Assembly (NCBI GenBank): GCA_012840385.1
Contig: DULK01000049.1
Coordinates: forward strand, 1-46,765
From: Syntrophomonadaceae bacterium
GTDB lineage: Bacteria > Bacillota > DSM-12270 > Thermacetogeniales > Thermacetogeniaceae
Length of the DNA: 46,765 nt
Reading direction: 5' to 3'
The position numbers were made by a program, and so were the translations under genes. Below, one piece after another: positions 1 through 9,186 of the stretch (position 1 is the first letter of the stretch; every line of letters begins with the position of its first letter). The notes under the pieces are model-generated. The model made no database searches and was not told where the DNA came from. It saw nothing but the letters and a program-made list of their open reading frames with translations.

Positions 1-708
1 GTCAATGGTAACCATTACATCAGGGGACTCAGATTTTAGAACAATCCTGATCAACTCGTGATCGGCGAGAATGAACGGACGGGCGTATAGCGTATGCGGG
101 CAGATCGGGGTGACGATCAGAACTCCCAGGTCCGGCCGGACGATCGGCCCCCCGGCTGAAAGAGAATAAGCGGTGGAACCGGTGGGAGAAGCAGCAATGA
201 TGCCATCCGCCCGGTACGTAGCAAGATACTCGTCCCCTACGTAAGTCTCCAATCTGATAATCCGGGAAAGAGGCCCCTTTGTGATCACAACGTCATTCAA
301 GGCATAAAAACTGGCTACAGACACTCCTTCACGCCGCACTTCAGCGGAGAGCATCATGCGCTTTTCAATTATGTAATCCCCCTGGAGCAACCTCTCCAGG
401 CACGGAAACAGATCCGCCATCTCCAAATCGGTCAGGAATCCCAGGTGACCTAAATTAACCCCTAATATTGGTATTCCCGTCCCTGCGAATGAGCGGGCCG
501 CCCCCAGGAGGGTACCGTCTCCCCCTAAAGTAATAATTAAATCTACCTCCTCTGTAAACTTCATCTCGGGACAGGGAAGGTTACCTTCACCAGAACTCTG
601 GGGCATAACCACTTTTATATTTCGCTTGACAAACCAATCTGTAAGAATCCGGAGAAACTTACCGCCCCGGGTTTTCTTAAAATTTACTATCAGGCCTACC
701 CGTTCCAT
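1..708 (-). CDS. nadK: NAD kinase, partial (3' end outside window)
   Basis: Makes NADP+ by ATP-dependent phosphorylation of NAD+, in the cytoplasm. The frame is open from an ATG at 706-708 to the window edge (236 codons, no stop reached), so the C-terminus is missing. The signature GGDGT lies at residues 62-66, the ND dinucleotide-binding pair at about 138-139, and the TPTGSTAYSLSAGGP segment at 174-188; these are the diagnostic NAD kinase motifs. It follows tlyA by only 30 bases and is the last visible gene of the ispA-dxs-tlyA-nadK transcript, an order common in Firmicutes (often followed by argR and recN, not visible here). Assignment is secure; only the C-terminal part is unseen. Confidence 0.95.
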   Translation of the reverse strand, partial: MERVGLIVNFKKTRGGKFLRILTDWFVKRNIKVVMPQSSGEGNLPCPEMKFTEEVDLIITLGGDGTLLGAARSFAGTGIPILGVNLGHLGFLTDLEMADLFPCLERLLQGDYIIEKRMMLSAEVRREGVSVASFYALNDVVITKGPLSRIIRLETYVGDEYLATYRADGIIAASPTGSTAYSLSAGGPIVRPDLGVLIVTPICPHTLYARPFILADHELIRIVLKSESPDVMVTID

Positions 709-738
709 CTTAAGCCTCCCAACTTTGGCTGATTACTG

Positions 739-1578
739 TTACGTATGCCCGTCCAGCAAGGCTTCGTGCGCGGCTGCTACAACACACCGGACTTCCTCGG
801 GGGAAAGCCCTGCGGTAAACCCGCCATCTCCTGTTGTCATCCATAAAAAAAATTCCAAATTCCCGTCTGCTCCTAATAGCGGTGAATAGGTCAACCCCTT
901 GATATGAAAGCCTAATTCCCGGCTTGTTTTGATGATACGCTCAAGCACCTGGCAATGTACCTCAGCGTCTGTTACGATACCGCCCTTTCCCACATAATCA
1001 CGCCCGGCTTCAAATTGCGGCTTTACGAGGGCTACAACCTCTCCCCCGTTATTGAGCAGCCTCTTTACCGCCGGCAGCACCTTTTCGAGGGAAATAAAGG
1101 AGAGGTCAAGGGTCACCAGATCAACCCGGGTACCCAAGTCCTCGGGCGTCAGGTAGCGAAGATTTGTTCTTTCATACACTGCAATACGCGGGTCCTGGCG
1201 CAACTCCCAGGCAAGCTGTCCATAGCCCACGTCAACGGCATAAATCCGCCGCGCCCCCTTTTTTAACAGACACTGCGTAAAGCCCCCGGTCGAGGCACCG
1301 GCATCAAGCGCTATCTTGTCGCTGACAGTTATACCGAATTTACGGAGGGCATCTTCCAGTTTCAGACCGCCTCGACTTACATAGGGGCAGGGATTCCCTC
1401 TGACTTCAATCTCCCCACCGGGATCGACGAAAGTGCCCGGTTTTTCTATGCGCCGTCCCTGGTAAAAAACAAGCCCTGCCATAACAGCCCTCTTGGCCTG
1501 TTCCCGGCTCGAAAAATATGCTTTATCTACCAGCAGTGTATCAATCCGAACCTTGCCACGGGAACCCAAGCTTACCAA
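739..1578 (-). CDS. tlyA: TlyA family rRNA 2'-O-methyltransferase (hemolysin A-like)
   Basis: Predicted S-adenosylmethionine-dependent 2'-O-methyltransferase of 16S/23S rRNA (TlyA/YqxC family). An S4 RNA-binding domain covers roughly residues 8-65 (RIDTLLVDK, then GQRI-like GRRIEKPG). An FtsJ/RrmJ-type methyltransferase domain follows, with the SAM-binding [11 protein letters not shown] at 91-101, DLSFISL near 160 and VKPQFE near 186. At 279 residues the length is typical. The reading frame begins with TTG at 1576-1578, overlapping the dxs stop; a second TTG three codons in is equally possible, so the exact start is uncertain. It is translationally coupled to dxs in the isoprenoid operon. The old hemolysin name reflects history, not a demonstrated toxin role. 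Confidence 0.92.
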   Translation of the reverse strand: MVSLGSRGKVRIDTLLVDKAYFSSREQAKRAVMAGLVFYQGRRIEKPGTFVDPGGEIEVRGNPCPYVSRGGLKLEDALRKFGITVSDKIALDAGASTGGFTQCLLKKGARRIYAVDVGYGQLAWELRQDPRIAVYERTNLRYLTPEDLGTRVDLVTLDLSFISLEKVLPAVKRLLNNGGEVVALVKPQFEAGRDYVGKGGIVTDAEVHCQVLERIIKTSRELGFHIKGLTYSPLLGADGNLEFFLWMTTGDGGFTAGLSPEEVRCVVAAAHEALLDGHT

Positions 1579-3434
1579 CCCTTTGCTTTAACGAAATCAA
1601 CGATCCCCTGCGCATCCAATCCGTAATGTCGGCGAAGAAGATCAGGCGCTCCATGTTCTACAAAGCAGTCGGGTATTCCAATCCTTGCAACTTCACCCCT
1701 AAATCCCCGCTCTGTTAAGAACTCCAGGACGGCGCTTCCAAAACCCCCGGCCAGGACATTTTCCTCAAGGGTAAGCACCCGCCCGGTTTTCTCCGCCCAT
1801 TTCAGAATCAGGTCTTCATCCAGGGGTTTCACGAAACGGCAGTTGATGACCGCTACCGAGCAGTTATCCTTCTCCAGCTGTTCGGCTGCTTCGAGAGCGG
1901 CATAAACCAGCGGCCCCACTCCAAATATGGCCAGATCCTTCCCTTCCCGCAGGACCTCGCCCTGCCCCGGAGTAATGGACTCGGGCTTGTACTCAAATAC
2001 AAGATTATTCCCATTACCTCGCGGGTAACGTATTGCCGTCGGTCTTTTATAATCAAGGGCGTTCGCCAGCATAACCGCCAGTTCATTCTGGTCCTTGGGA
2101 GTCATGATGATCATACCCGGAATGCTTCTTAAATAGGACAGATCAAACAGGCCCTGGTGTGTTTCCCCGTCTTCTCCAACAATCCCCGCCCGGTCCAGGG
2201 CAAAAACCACGGGAAGCCCCTGCAGAGCAACGTCATGGACAATCTGGTCATAGGCCCGTTGCAGGAAAGTCGAATAGATGACCACCACCGGCTGGTAGCC
2301 GCCGCGGGCCAGGCCGGCAGCAAGGGTTACGGCGTGCTGTTCTGCAATACCCACATCGAAAAATCGTTTGGGAAATTTCCGTGCAAAGTTGCTCAACCCT
2401 GTCCCGTCGGTCATCGCCGCGGTAATCGCCACCAGGCGTGGATTTTTTTCCGCAAGGCGGCATATGCACTCTCCGAAAACCTGGGTATAAGTAGGAGCCG
2501 GACCCTTTGAGTAAGGTACTCCGGTCTTTAAATCAAACGGACCAATGCCGTGGAATTTGTCCGGGTTCTTTTCTGCGGGAGTGTACCCCTTCCCCTTTTT
2601 GGTGTAAACGTGTATCAGGACCGGCCCCGATAACATTTTCGCCCGCTCAAAAACCTGATGCAATAGCTTGATGTTATGCCCGTCGATTGGGCCCAGGTAG
2701 GTAAAGCCCAATTCCTCAAAGATGATTCCGGAAACAAGCAGGTACTTGATACTGTCTTTGAAGCGTTCAACCGCTTTGACCATGCGCGGCCCTATATTGG
2801 GAATGCGACGGAGGATTTCCTCAATCTCCTCTTTGCTCCTGTGGTAGAGGGGGTCTGTCCGCAGCCTGCTCAGATAGCCGGCCATGGCTCCTACATTTTT
2901 GGTTATCGACATTTCGTTATCATTAAGCACCACAATCAGCCTTGTCCCCAACTGTCCCGCATGGTTCAAGGCCTCATAGGCCATTCCGCCCGTTAAGGCA
3001 CCGTCACCGATAACAGCCACCACCGAAAAATTGTCTCTGTCTAAATCCCTCGCCAGCGCCATGCCAAGGGCAGCAGATATCGATGTGCTGCTGTGTCCTG
3101 TTTCAAAACAGTCATGGATGCTCTCTCGCAATTTTGGAAAGCCGCTCAGGCCTCCATATTGTCTTAATGTGGAAAACTGTTTGCGACGTCCTGTGAGGAT
3201 TTTATGGACGTAAGACTGGTGCCCAACATCCCAGATGATCTTGTCGCGAGGTGAGTTAAAAACAAGGTGAAGGGCAATGGTCAGTTCCACCACACCAAGA
3301 TTAGGTGCCAGGTGCCCTCCTGTTTCGGCAACAGTCTGAAGCACGTAGGCCCTGATTTCATGAGCCAGGGTTTCCAACTCTGAGAAGGACAGCTTGCGTA
3401 AATCGGAAGGGCTTTCAATTCGCTCTAAGATCAC
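1572..3434 (-). CDS. dxs: 1-deoxy-D-xylulose-5-phosphate synthase
   Basis: First enzyme of the MEP isoprenoid pathway: condenses pyruvate and glyceraldehyde 3-phosphate to DXP using thiamine diphosphate and Mg2+. The 620-residue protein has the expected three-domain transketolase layout: [12 protein letters not shown] near 41-52, the ThDP/Mg motif GDGALTGG at 143-150, the pyrimidine domain with [15 protein letters not shown] around residue 420, and a C-terminal transketolase domain. The start is GTG at 3432-3434, overlapping the oapA stop in a GTGA arrangement that implies translational coupling. It is placed downstream of ispA, the OLE RNA and oapA, so precursor supply and prenyl elongation share one locus. 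Confidence 0.97.
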   Translation of the reverse strand: MILERIESPSDLRKLSFSELETLAHEIRAYVLQTVAETGGHLAPNLGVVELTIALHLVFNSPRDKIIWDVGHQSYVHKILTGRRKQFSTLRQYGGLSGFPKLRESIHDCFETGHSSTSISAALGMALARDLDRDNFSVVAVIGDGALTGGMAYEALNHAGQLGTRLIVVLNDNEMSITKNVGAMAGYLSRLRTDPLYHRSKEEIEEILRRIPNIGPRMVKAVERFKDSIKYLLVSGIIFEELGFTYLGPIDGHNIKLLHQVFERAKMLSGPVLIHVYTKKGKGYTPAEKNPDKFHGIGPFDLKTGVPYSKGPAPTYTQVFGECICRLAEKNPRLVAITAAMTDGTGLSNFARKFPKRFFDVGIAEQHAVTLAAGLARGGYQPVVVIYSTFLQRAYDQIVHDVALQGLPVVFALDRAGIVGEDGETHQGLFDLSYLRSIPGMIIMTPKDQNELAVMLANALDYKRPTAIRYPRGNGNNLVFEYKPESITPGQGEVLREGKDLAIFGVGPLVYAALEAAEQLEKDNCSVAVINCRFVKPLDEDLILKWAEKTGRVLTLEENVLAGGFGSAVLEFLTERGFRGEVARIGIPDCFVEHGAPDLLRRHYGLDAQGIVDFVKAKGW

Positions 3435-4018
3435 TTTTTTTTCACCCTTTCTCCTTTTGCGGGGTGAAATATTTCGTATCCCGTGAGCCTTTCAATCCAT
3501 GCCAACAACTGGCCGATTCGGAACATGATCTCCGTGGCTTCTCTGAGAGCAATCCCCTTTCCTAAAGCCTTTCCTCCCACAGACAATGCTGCCACAAAAC
3601 CTGTCATGACCGTCGTCAATAAACCCGATTCAATGCCCGGCCGGTTAGCAAGGAGGCGAAAAACTATCACCGTACCCAGTGATCCTGCAAGGGTACTGGA
3701 AATATCCCCCATCACATCACTGCAGATCACGGCAACCTGATCGGCATTTTTGATCAACCTTACTGCCTGGCGTGCCCCCATTACCCTGTTGGCCGCCCTT
3801 GCATTCAATGGACTCAGCTCTGCCGCAGCAGCGGCGAACCCGATCATGTCGAAAATGATCCCGATAAGAATAACCAGCAGCAAAAGGAGAAAGGCTAAGA
3901 AAAGAACGACAATTTGCCGCATGAGCACTTCTGCCAAATAGCTGAAGAGCAAGCTGAAGCAAAAGGTCAAAATGGCGTAACGCAAACCGGAGCGCAGCCA
4001 TTTAGTTTGTTCCGGCAT
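3431..4018 (-). CDS. oapA: OLE-associated membrane protein OapA (DUF21/CorB-like)
   Basis: Small integral membrane protein of 195 residues with at least three hydrophobic stretches (about 10-35, 36-65 and 125-150), and a DUF21-like segment ([22 protein letters not shown], then [16 protein letters not shown]). Known of the family: OapA binds OLE RNA and carries it to the cell membrane, and DUF21 proteins relate to CorB/CNNM magnesium transport proteins. Here it lies directly downstream of the OLE RNA and overlaps dxs by four bases, the arrangement described for oapA. Outside this context it would simply be called a CorB-like membrane protein; the RNA next to it makes OapA the better call. Confidence 0.85.
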   Translation of the reverse strand: MPEQTKWLRSGLRYAILTFCFSLLFSYLAEVLMRQIVVLFLAFLLLLLVILIGIIFDMIGFAAAAAELSPLNARAANRVMGARQAVRLIKNADQVAVICSDVMGDISSTLAGSLGTVIVFRLLANRPGIESGLLTTVMTGFVAALSVGGKALGKGIALREATEIMFRIGQLLAWIERLTGYEIFHPAKGERVKKK

Positions 4019-4087
4019 ATTTTTCAGTCACCCATAAAAAAATAACGGTTAATTAAGGATATATCAAAATTTTTACGAGGTGGGAAT

Positions 4088-4700
4088 TAAGTGGGTGGCC
4101 ACCCGCCGGGTAAATATTGTGGCTTAGGTCTAGCAGGTTTTCCCAACGAGGCACCAAAACGTCGCCGTTCTGGCGGTTCCCCTTTAAGCCTGTTCTGTTT
4201 CGTTGCCGAAAACAGGGCTAGATTACCACTTAGTCCACACTTTAATCCCCAGCGGGCGCTGCGATGTGCAGACAGTCTAGGAGATTTCCTCAACGGTTCA
4301 ACCGACTTCTAGCCTCTTTTGCAGGGAAGGTTTCAGACAGTCTCTCGTGGTGTCCAGGGCCCTGGAACCACGAGGCCTTTTTTGTCATCCACCAGCCCCA
4401 CTCAAGGCAGGCTATCCGGCATGCTTTACTGCATCCCGGTTCAACCCTGAGCCGTGGTCTGTATCCCACGAACTAGGGCCTCCGCGGAGGAAGGGTCAAC
4501 GCCTACATGCCTTTGTAGATCGCCCTTCCCCCTTAACTCCCGGTACAAACCCCCGAATGGGCCTCGGAAGCCGGCACCGGGAACTTCATCGATATGCCCG
4601 TGACGGATTTTTAGGCCCGCCTTTGAAATCGGCTGTCCCGACTAGAATACTGCACCACCCACCATTAATTCACTTCAGGCCGGTAATGTCCGGCTATTGA
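4088..4700 (-). ncRNA. ole: OLE RNA (ornate, large, extremophilic)
   Basis: This 730-bp stretch between ispA and oapA has no credible protein gene but is rich in G+C stems. It is headed on the minus strand by a consensus promoter (4707-4735), predicting a start near 4700; distance to the end of structured sequence near 4088 gives about 610 nt, the known size of OLE RNA. Visible stems include 4344-4351 with 4367-4374 (CTCGTGGT/ACCACGAG, inner CCAGGG/CCCTGG) and the palindrome at 4093-4104. Known context for OLE RNA is between ispA and oapA-dxs in anaerobic, thermophilic or alkaliphilic Firmicutes, which is what is seen here. The exact ends are inferred; the family call rests on size, position and partner gene, not on a covariance search. 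Confidence 0.85.
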
Positions 4701-4706
4701 TGTAAC

Positions 4707-4735
4707 ATTATAACATAACTTATATTTACAAACAA
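4707..4735 (-). promoter_or_regulatory. sigma-A-type promoter of the OLE RNA
   Basis: On the minus strand, TTGTTT (4730-4735) and a perfect TATAAT (4707-4712) are separated by 17 bases. The predicted start, about seven bases past the -10 box, is close to 4700, the proposed 5' end of OLE RNA. Transcription would probably continue into oapA, dxs, tlyA and nadK, since no terminator is seen before oapA. Confidence 0.75.
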
Positions 4736-4748
4736 ATTTTCGTATTGT

Positions 4749-5636
4749 TCAGGATTTCCGGTGCAGTAAGTAGCGCACCGTTTCCCTTAAAAACTCCGCA
4801 CGCGATCCGAACATTTCGAGACTATGCAAAGCCTTCTTCACTTGCTCGGCGGCTAAGCTGCGCGCCTGTTCTATTCCAAAGACCGCCGGGTAGGTAGCCT
4901 TCTTTTTGACAAGGTCGCTTTTTACAGGCTTTCCCAGCTCTCGTTCGTCACCCGTAATGTCTAATATGTCATCGGTGATCTGAAAGGCTAAGCCAAAAGC
5001 GGCGGCGTAGTCCGTTAATGCCTGCAACTGGAGTGCATCTGCCCCCGCCAGCAAAGCACCTGAGCGCACGGCTACGCGAAACAGAGCCCCGGTCTTGTGT
5101 TCGTGTATGTAAGCAAGGGTATCGGACACCACCTGAATCCCCTCGGACTCGAGGTCCACCACCTGCCCCCCGATTAGCCCTTCGGTTCCCGCGGCCCTGC
5201 TCACCTCTTCGACGATCTTTACAATCAGCCCGGCGTCAAAACCCTCTTCTTTCAGGCCACTCAAAGTCTGAAAGGCCAGGGTCAGCAATGCGTCACCGGC
5301 GAGAATCGCCACCGCTTCACCGAATACTCTGTGGCATGTGGGTTTACCCCGGCGGTAATCATCATCGTCCATTGCCGGCAGGTCATCGTGAATCAAAGAG
5401 TATGTATGAATCATTTCCAGTGACGCCGCTACCGGAAGAACCCGCTTTGGCTCCATATACAGCAACTCGGCAACAGCCAGGACAAGCGCCCCTCGCAAAC
5501 GCTTCCCACCCGCAAACAGGCTGTACCTCATGGCCTCGTGGATTTTAGGCGGGTACTGGGAGGCCGGAGGGAGATAACGGTCTAAAGCAGCGTTGATCAT
5601 GGCTGCTTTTTGAGCCAGTTCCCTTTCCCAGTTCAC
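4749..5636 (-). CDS. ispA: Polyprenyl (farnesyl/geranylgeranyl) diphosphate synthase
   Basis: Chain-elongating prenyltransferase that adds IPP to allylic diphosphates, supplying precursors for quinone and undecaprenyl synthesis. The first Asp-rich motif DDLPAMD is at 84-90, the second (DDILD) near residue 221, and the GGKRLR substrate-binding segment at 43-48. At 295 residues it matches bacterial IspA. Product chain length cannot be fixed by eye. The start is GTG at 5634-5636, overlapping the xseB stop (GTGA). The gene sits between xseB and the OLE RNA, the classic Firmicute order. Confidence 0.95.
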   Translation of the reverse strand: MNWERELAQKAAMINAALDRYLPPASQYPPKIHEAMRYSLFAGGKRLRGALVLAVAELLYMEPKRVLPVAASLEMIHTYSLIHDDLPAMDDDDYRRGKPTCHRVFGEAVAILAGDALLTLAFQTLSGLKEEGFDAGLIVKIVEEVSRAAGTEGLIGGQVVDLESEGIQVVSDTLAYIHEHKTGALFRVAVRSGALLAGADALQLQALTDYAAAFGLAFQITDDILDITGDERELGKPVKSDLVKKKATYPAVFGIEQARSLAAEQVKKALHSLEMFGSRAEFLRETVRYLLHRKS

Positions 5637-5875
5637 TTCTGCCTGCCTCCCCCATCCTGGCCGCCGAGCCAGGAAGGAGCTTCTGCATAATAGTCCTCCA
5701 TCAGGACCTCGATCTGCTCTTCAAACTTGTTAAGCTTTGTGATGCACAGGCGTAGCAATTTAACCCCCTCTTGAAAGGCTGCAAGGGCCTCGTCAAGAGT
5801 CATCTCTCCCTGTTCCAACTCCGCAACAACCCTTTCCAATCGCGCCAGGGCTTCCTCAAAGGCTAACTCATCCAT
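5633..5875 (-). CDS. xseB: Exodeoxyribonuclease VII small subunit
   Basis: Small subunit of exonuclease VII, which degrades single-stranded DNA to oligonucleotides in the cytoplasm. The 80-residue protein shows the family pattern LAFEEALARLERVV, then LEQGEMTLDEALAAFQEGV, predicted as two helices forming a coiled coil with XseA. It overlaps xseA by eight bases and ispA by four, so the three are probably translationally coupled. Confidence 0.95.
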   Translation of the reverse strand: MDELAFEEALARLERVVAELEQGEMTLDEALAAFQEGVKLLRLCITKLNKFEEQIEVLMEDYYAEAPSWLGGQDGGGRQK

Positions 5876-7088
5876 GCTGGTCCTCCTTTATTTCTTTAAC
5901 CAGGCAATGCATGCTTCCGTCCCCTAAAATCACATCAACCAGTTCCCCTACACCGGTCTCTCGAATCCCCTTGATGATATTACCTGTAGAATGGTTGCGG
6001 CAAATACTGTAACCCCGTTTCAAAATTGCAAGAGGACTAAGGGCATCCAACTTACCCGCGATCAGTTCGGTTTTCGCCCTGGCATTCATGGTTATTGCCC
6101 GCGTTCTATCAAGCAAACGCCGGTTTAGAAAACCTACTTGCTGCTTATGGAGCAACAGGCGACTTTGAACAGAACGCGGCAGGCTTCGACCGGCAATTGT
6201 CTTGAGCTTTTCCCGTTTTTCCTTGAGACCCCGGTTAACAGCCTGCATCAAGCGGCCCTGAAGGTTGAATACTCGCCGCTCCAGTTCCCGGCGGTCCGGC
6301 ACGACAATTTCGGCAGCAGCAGAAGGGGTCGGCGCCCTTAAATCCGCAACAAGATCGGCGATGGAGTAATCCGTTTCATGCCCCACAGCACTCACAACGG
6401 GGATATGCATACGAAAGATCGCCCGGGCAACTTCTTCTGTGTTAAACGCCCAAAGTTCTTCGAGCGATCCCCCACCCCGGCCGACGATCACCACATCGAT
6501 GTCATCACGCCTGTCGAGCGCCGCTAGAGCTGCCTGAATCTCCCCTGGCGCCTGCTCCCCCTGGACGGCGGCAGGAGCCAAAACAATCGGCATCTGTGGG
6601 AAACGCCGTCTAATCACAGTGACAATATCGTGCCATGCCGCCCCGTTCGGAGATGTGACAACCCCCACCTTGCGTGGCAAAAAAGGAATCGGTTTTTTAT
6701 GCTCTACGGCAAAGAGCCCTTCCGCCTCCAGCCTGTCTTTCAGCAGGCAGTAGGCCAGATAAAGGGCTCCCATACCATCCGGCTCTAACTCCTCCACATA
6801 TAGCTGGTAGCTTCCGTCTCTCTCATAGAGGCTGATGTACCCGCGCACCAGGACATTCATCCCGTTTGCAGGTAAAAAATCCAGCAGGCAGGCTCGGGAA
6901 CGGAACATGACACACCGCAGGCTGCTTGAATCATCCTTCAGGGTAAAGTATATATGTCCAGAGGTATGGCGCTTAAAATTAGAAATTTCGCCGCGAATCC
7001 AGAGGTCGGAGAGCAGTGAGTCAGATTCCAGGAGATTCCGGATATAACCGGTGATCTCCCCTACCCGGTAGATCCTGCGCAGCACCAC
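5868..7088 (-). CDS. xseA: Exodeoxyribonuclease VII large subunit
   Basis: Catalytic subunit of exonuclease VII. The 406 residues comprise an N-terminal OB-fold (about 5-100, with LWIRGEISNFKRHTSGHIYF), the exonuclease core (VGVVTSPNGAAWHDI, VIVGRGGGSLEELWAFN, VSAVGHETDYSIADLVADLRAPTPSAAAE) and a coiled-coil C-terminus that meets XseB. The start is GTG at 7086-7088, sharing bases with the folD1 stop (TAGTG). Confidence 0.96.
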   Translation of the reverse strand: MVLRRIYRVGEITGYIRNLLESDSLLSDLWIRGEISNFKRHTSGHIYFTLKDDSSSLRCVMFRSRACLLDFLPANGMNVLVRGYISLYERDGSYQLYVEELEPDGMGALYLAYCLLKDRLEAEGLFAVEHKKPIPFLPRKVGVVTSPNGAAWHDIVTVIRRRFPQMPIVLAPAAVQGEQAPGEIQAALAALDRRDDIDVVIVGRGGGSLEELWAFNTEEVARAIFRMHIPVVSAVGHETDYSIADLVADLRAPTPSAAAEIVVPDRRELERRVFNLQGRLMQAVNRGLKEKREKLKTIAGRSLPRSVQSRLLLHKQQVGFLNRRLLDRTRAITMNARAKTELIAGKLDALSPLAILKRGYSICRNHSTGNIIKGIRETGVGELVDVILGDGSMHCLVKEIKEDQHG

Positions 7089-7945
7089 TAGCAGGCCCCG
7101 GCCTTTTGTTTAGCGGCCAGCACCAGGTTGTAAATCAGCATAATTATCCGCATCGGTCCGACACCGCCGGGAACAGGTGTGATGTAGCCCGCCACCTGGG
7201 CGGCGCTGTCGTAATCAACGTCACCGATCGATTTGCCGTCCACAAAATTGGAACCGGTGTCGATGACTATCGCTCCCGGCTTGATCATATCGCCGGTAAT
7301 CGCCCTCGGCCTGCCCACCTCGGTAACAATGATATCCGCTTGCTTTGTATACGGAACGAAATCTGAATCGGGGTGTACCAGGGTAACCGCACATCCTTTT
7401 TCAAACAGCAGAACGGTCACGGGTTTGCCGATTTCGATTGACCACCCCACCACTACGGCGTGCTTACCCTTAAAATCGATACCGAGGTTCTCAAGTATTC
7501 TGATACAGGCATATGCTGTAACACCCAGGTAGCACTTGTCCCCGATCACCATGTTACCGATGTTCACAGGATGGAAGGCATCCACGTCCTTTTCCGGCAA
7601 TATGGCGTTCATCACCTGCTTTTCATACTGGTGCAGATGATGTGGCAGGGGAAGCTGAACCAGGATGCCATGCACCTTATCATCCCGGTTCAGTTTATCC
7701 ACCAAAGCCATCAACTGATCGATAGTGGTGTCTTCCGGCAGGTGGTGAACCTCGGCAAAGCCTCCCACAGCTTCGCAGTTTTTAGCCTTGCTCCTTACAT
7801 AAAGGGCGGAATCCTCGGCGTCCCCCACCAGAATCAGGGCCATATGCGGGGTTACCCCCTTTGCCTTCAGCTCTTCTACCTCTTTAATCAACTGCTGTTT
7901 AATCTCCTCGGCCATCGCCTTACCGTCAATGCGAACCGCTGCCAT
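7088..7945 (-). CDS. FolD-like protein 1, altered dinucleotide site
   Basis: Member of the FolD family (5,10-methylene-THF dehydrogenase / methenyl-THF cyclohydrolase). The start at 7945 is preferred over the ATG at 7954 because GGAGG lies nine bases before it, against four. The 285 residues keep Y49 and the catalytic lysine K53 (YVRSK), VQLPLP at about 96-101, KDVDAFHP at 119-126 and TPVPGGVGPM near the C-terminus. The NADP motif, usually GRSxIVGxP, reads GWSIEIGKP at 167-175, and the usual HSxT reads HPDS at about 191-194. The active-site lysine needed for cyclohydrolase is present while the cofactor site is unusual, so this copy may be mainly a cyclohydrolase (inference). It overlaps xseA and lies 98 bases after folD2. 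Confidence 0.85.
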   Translation of the reverse strand: MAAVRIDGKAMAEEIKQQLIKEVEELKAKGVTPHMALILVGDAEDSALYVRSKAKNCEAVGGFAEVHHLPEDTTIDQLMALVDKLNRDDKVHGILVQLPLPHHLHQYEKQVMNAILPEKDVDAFHPVNIGNMVIGDKCYLGVTAYACIRILENLGIDFKGKHAVVVGWSIEIGKPVTVLLFEKGCAVTLVHPDSDFVPYTKQADIIVTEVGRPRAITGDMIKPGAIVIDTGSNFVDGKSIGDVDYDSAAQVAGYITPVPGGVGPMRIIMLIYNLVLAAKQKAGAC

Positions 7946-8043
7946 ATCATACAACCTCCTTGTTCGTGTATAAAAATCTCAGATAAGGAAAGAGAACTGG
8001 ACCCTCCCGCGTCCAGTTCTCCGGTCAGACACAAGTTCGTTTT

Positions 8044-8913
8044 CTAACCTCTTTTTTCCAACTGCCACTTGGCAGCTTCCACGGTATTCTTCATCAAGAT
8101 AGCTGTTGTTGCAGTTCCTGCGCCGCCCGGGACAGGGGTAATCCACGAAGCTTTTTCTTTTGCCACCTCGAACTCCACGTCGCCAACGATCTTCCCGTCT
8201 TTTGTGGGATTGATCCCGATATCGACAACAATGGCGCCCTCTTTAATCCAATCTCCCTTGATGAGTTCAGGCACACCCACTGCAACCACTAAAATTTCGG
8301 CCCTTCTGACGTGTTGCTCTGTTAATCCTCTCTTACCGGTTGCAATATGGCAGATAGTTGTAGTGCCAAAGCTGTTCAGGAGAAGCAGCGCAGCCGGTTT
8401 CCCGACGATGTCGCTGTGCCCGACCACAACAACCTCTTTACCGTAAATATCGACACCTGTCGATTTAATCAATTCGAAAGCACCAAGGGCGGTACACGGC
8501 ACCAATCGGGGTTTCCCGAAGGTAACCAGGCCCATATTTGTTGGAGTGACGCCCTCTACGTCCTTCTCGTAGGCAATGCTCCACTGACAAACCTTACCGT
8601 CGATCTGTGGTGGAACAGGCATCTGAAGGATGATGCCGGAAACGTTCGGGTCGGCATTAAGACCTGCAATATGCTTCAGGAGTTGCTCCTGAGTCGTATC
8701 TTCCGGAAGTTCCTGAAGTTCGTATTTGATTCCGCATTTCTCCGCATTCTTCGCCTGGGCATTTGTATAAACCCGTGAGGCATCGTTCTTCCCTACCTGG
8801 ATGGCCACCAGGCTCGGATTAACACCTTTAGACTTTAATTCCTCAACATCCTTGACGACCTCTTCCCGAATCTTCTCTGCAAGAGGTTTCCCCAACAATA
8901 GTTGAGCCGCCAT
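8044..8913 (-). CDS. FolD-like protein 2, catalytic Lys replaced by Gln
   Basis: Second FolD family member, 289 residues, clearly diverged from its neighbour. At the position of the catalytic lysine (Tyr+4 in YxxxK) it has Q53 in YTNAQAK; lysine 55 is not at the same spacing. The nucleotide motif is GHSDIVGKP (165-173, otherwise canonical), DIGIN is intact, and the terminal motif is PVPGGAGTATT rather than PVPGGVGPMT. In the human enzyme, changing this lysine to Gln abolishes cyclohydrolase but leaves dehydrogenase activity, so this may be a monofunctional dehydrogenase; the Arg to His change in GRS could favour NAD over NADP (both inference). RBS GGGAGG precedes the ATG. It starts a new transcript after the nusB terminator. 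Confidence 0.85.
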   Translation of the reverse strand: MAAQLLLGKPLAEKIREEVVKDVEELKSKGVNPSLVAIQVGKNDASRVYTNAQAKNAEKCGIKYELQELPEDTTQEQLLKHIAGLNADPNVSGIILQMPVPPQIDGKVCQWSIAYEKDVEGVTPTNMGLVTFGKPRLVPCTALGAFELIKSTGVDIYGKEVVVVGHSDIVGKPAALLLLNSFGTTTICHIATGKRGLTEQHVRRAEILVVAVGVPELIKGDWIKEGAIVVDIGINPTKDGKIVGDVEFEVAKEKASWITPVPGGAGTATTAILMKNTVEAAKWQLEKRG

Positions 8914-9146
8914 TTTTCATCCTCCCTTATTTATATGATATTTAGTAAAATAAGCCGAGCCTTTACTTCTCTCACCTCCCAGGAGTTTCGGGTTCCTGTA
9001 TACGGCAAATAACCTCACCTATCCGGTTCCGGACCCCAATAAGTAAAACCTAAATACGCACACGCAAAGCATACACACATATAAGTCTTATTCGTGAAAA
9101 ACCTTCCGAATTCCTGCCTTGAGAGCAAAACTTTCTTCAATTTTTA
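8914..9146. other. Intergenic leader upstream of folD2
   Basis: About 230 bases between folD2 and the nusB terminator. On the minus strand there is a short CAGGA/TCCTG hairpin around 8981-8999 but no recognisable gene. I looked for THF and ZTP riboswitch consensus elements, which would suit a folate gene, and did not find convincing ones. No clear sigma-A promoter was found, although one is expected here. Confidence 0.4.
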
Positions 9147-9186
9147 ACCAAGATAAAACCCCGGCTTAGCTTTTCTAACCGGGGTT
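9147..9186 (-). terminator. Rho-independent terminator overlapping nusB 3' end
   Basis: Minus-strand hairpin with arms AACCCCGG (9179-9186) and CCGGGGTT (9157-9164), extended inward by TTAG/CTAA pairing, followed by TTATCTT. The nusB stop codon (9175-9177) lies inside the hairpin, so the last codons of nusB form the 5' arm. This ends the Asp23-nusB transcript before folD2. Confidence 0.85.

Noticed and set aside
4344-4380. Plus-strand hairpin followed by T-run, looking like a rho-independent terminator
   Set aside because: It is the central stem of the OLE RNA on the minus strand; the T-run is the complement of an internal A-run. No plus-strand gene precedes it.
4087-4700. Several open frames on both strands, up to 117 codons
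   Set aside because: They lie in the structured OLE RNA, lack RBS and family resemblance, and come from G+C-rich sequence without stops.
8914-9146. Folate or ZTP riboswitch ahead of folD2
   Set aside because: The conserved core elements of THF and ZTP riboswitches were not found; only a small hairpin is present.
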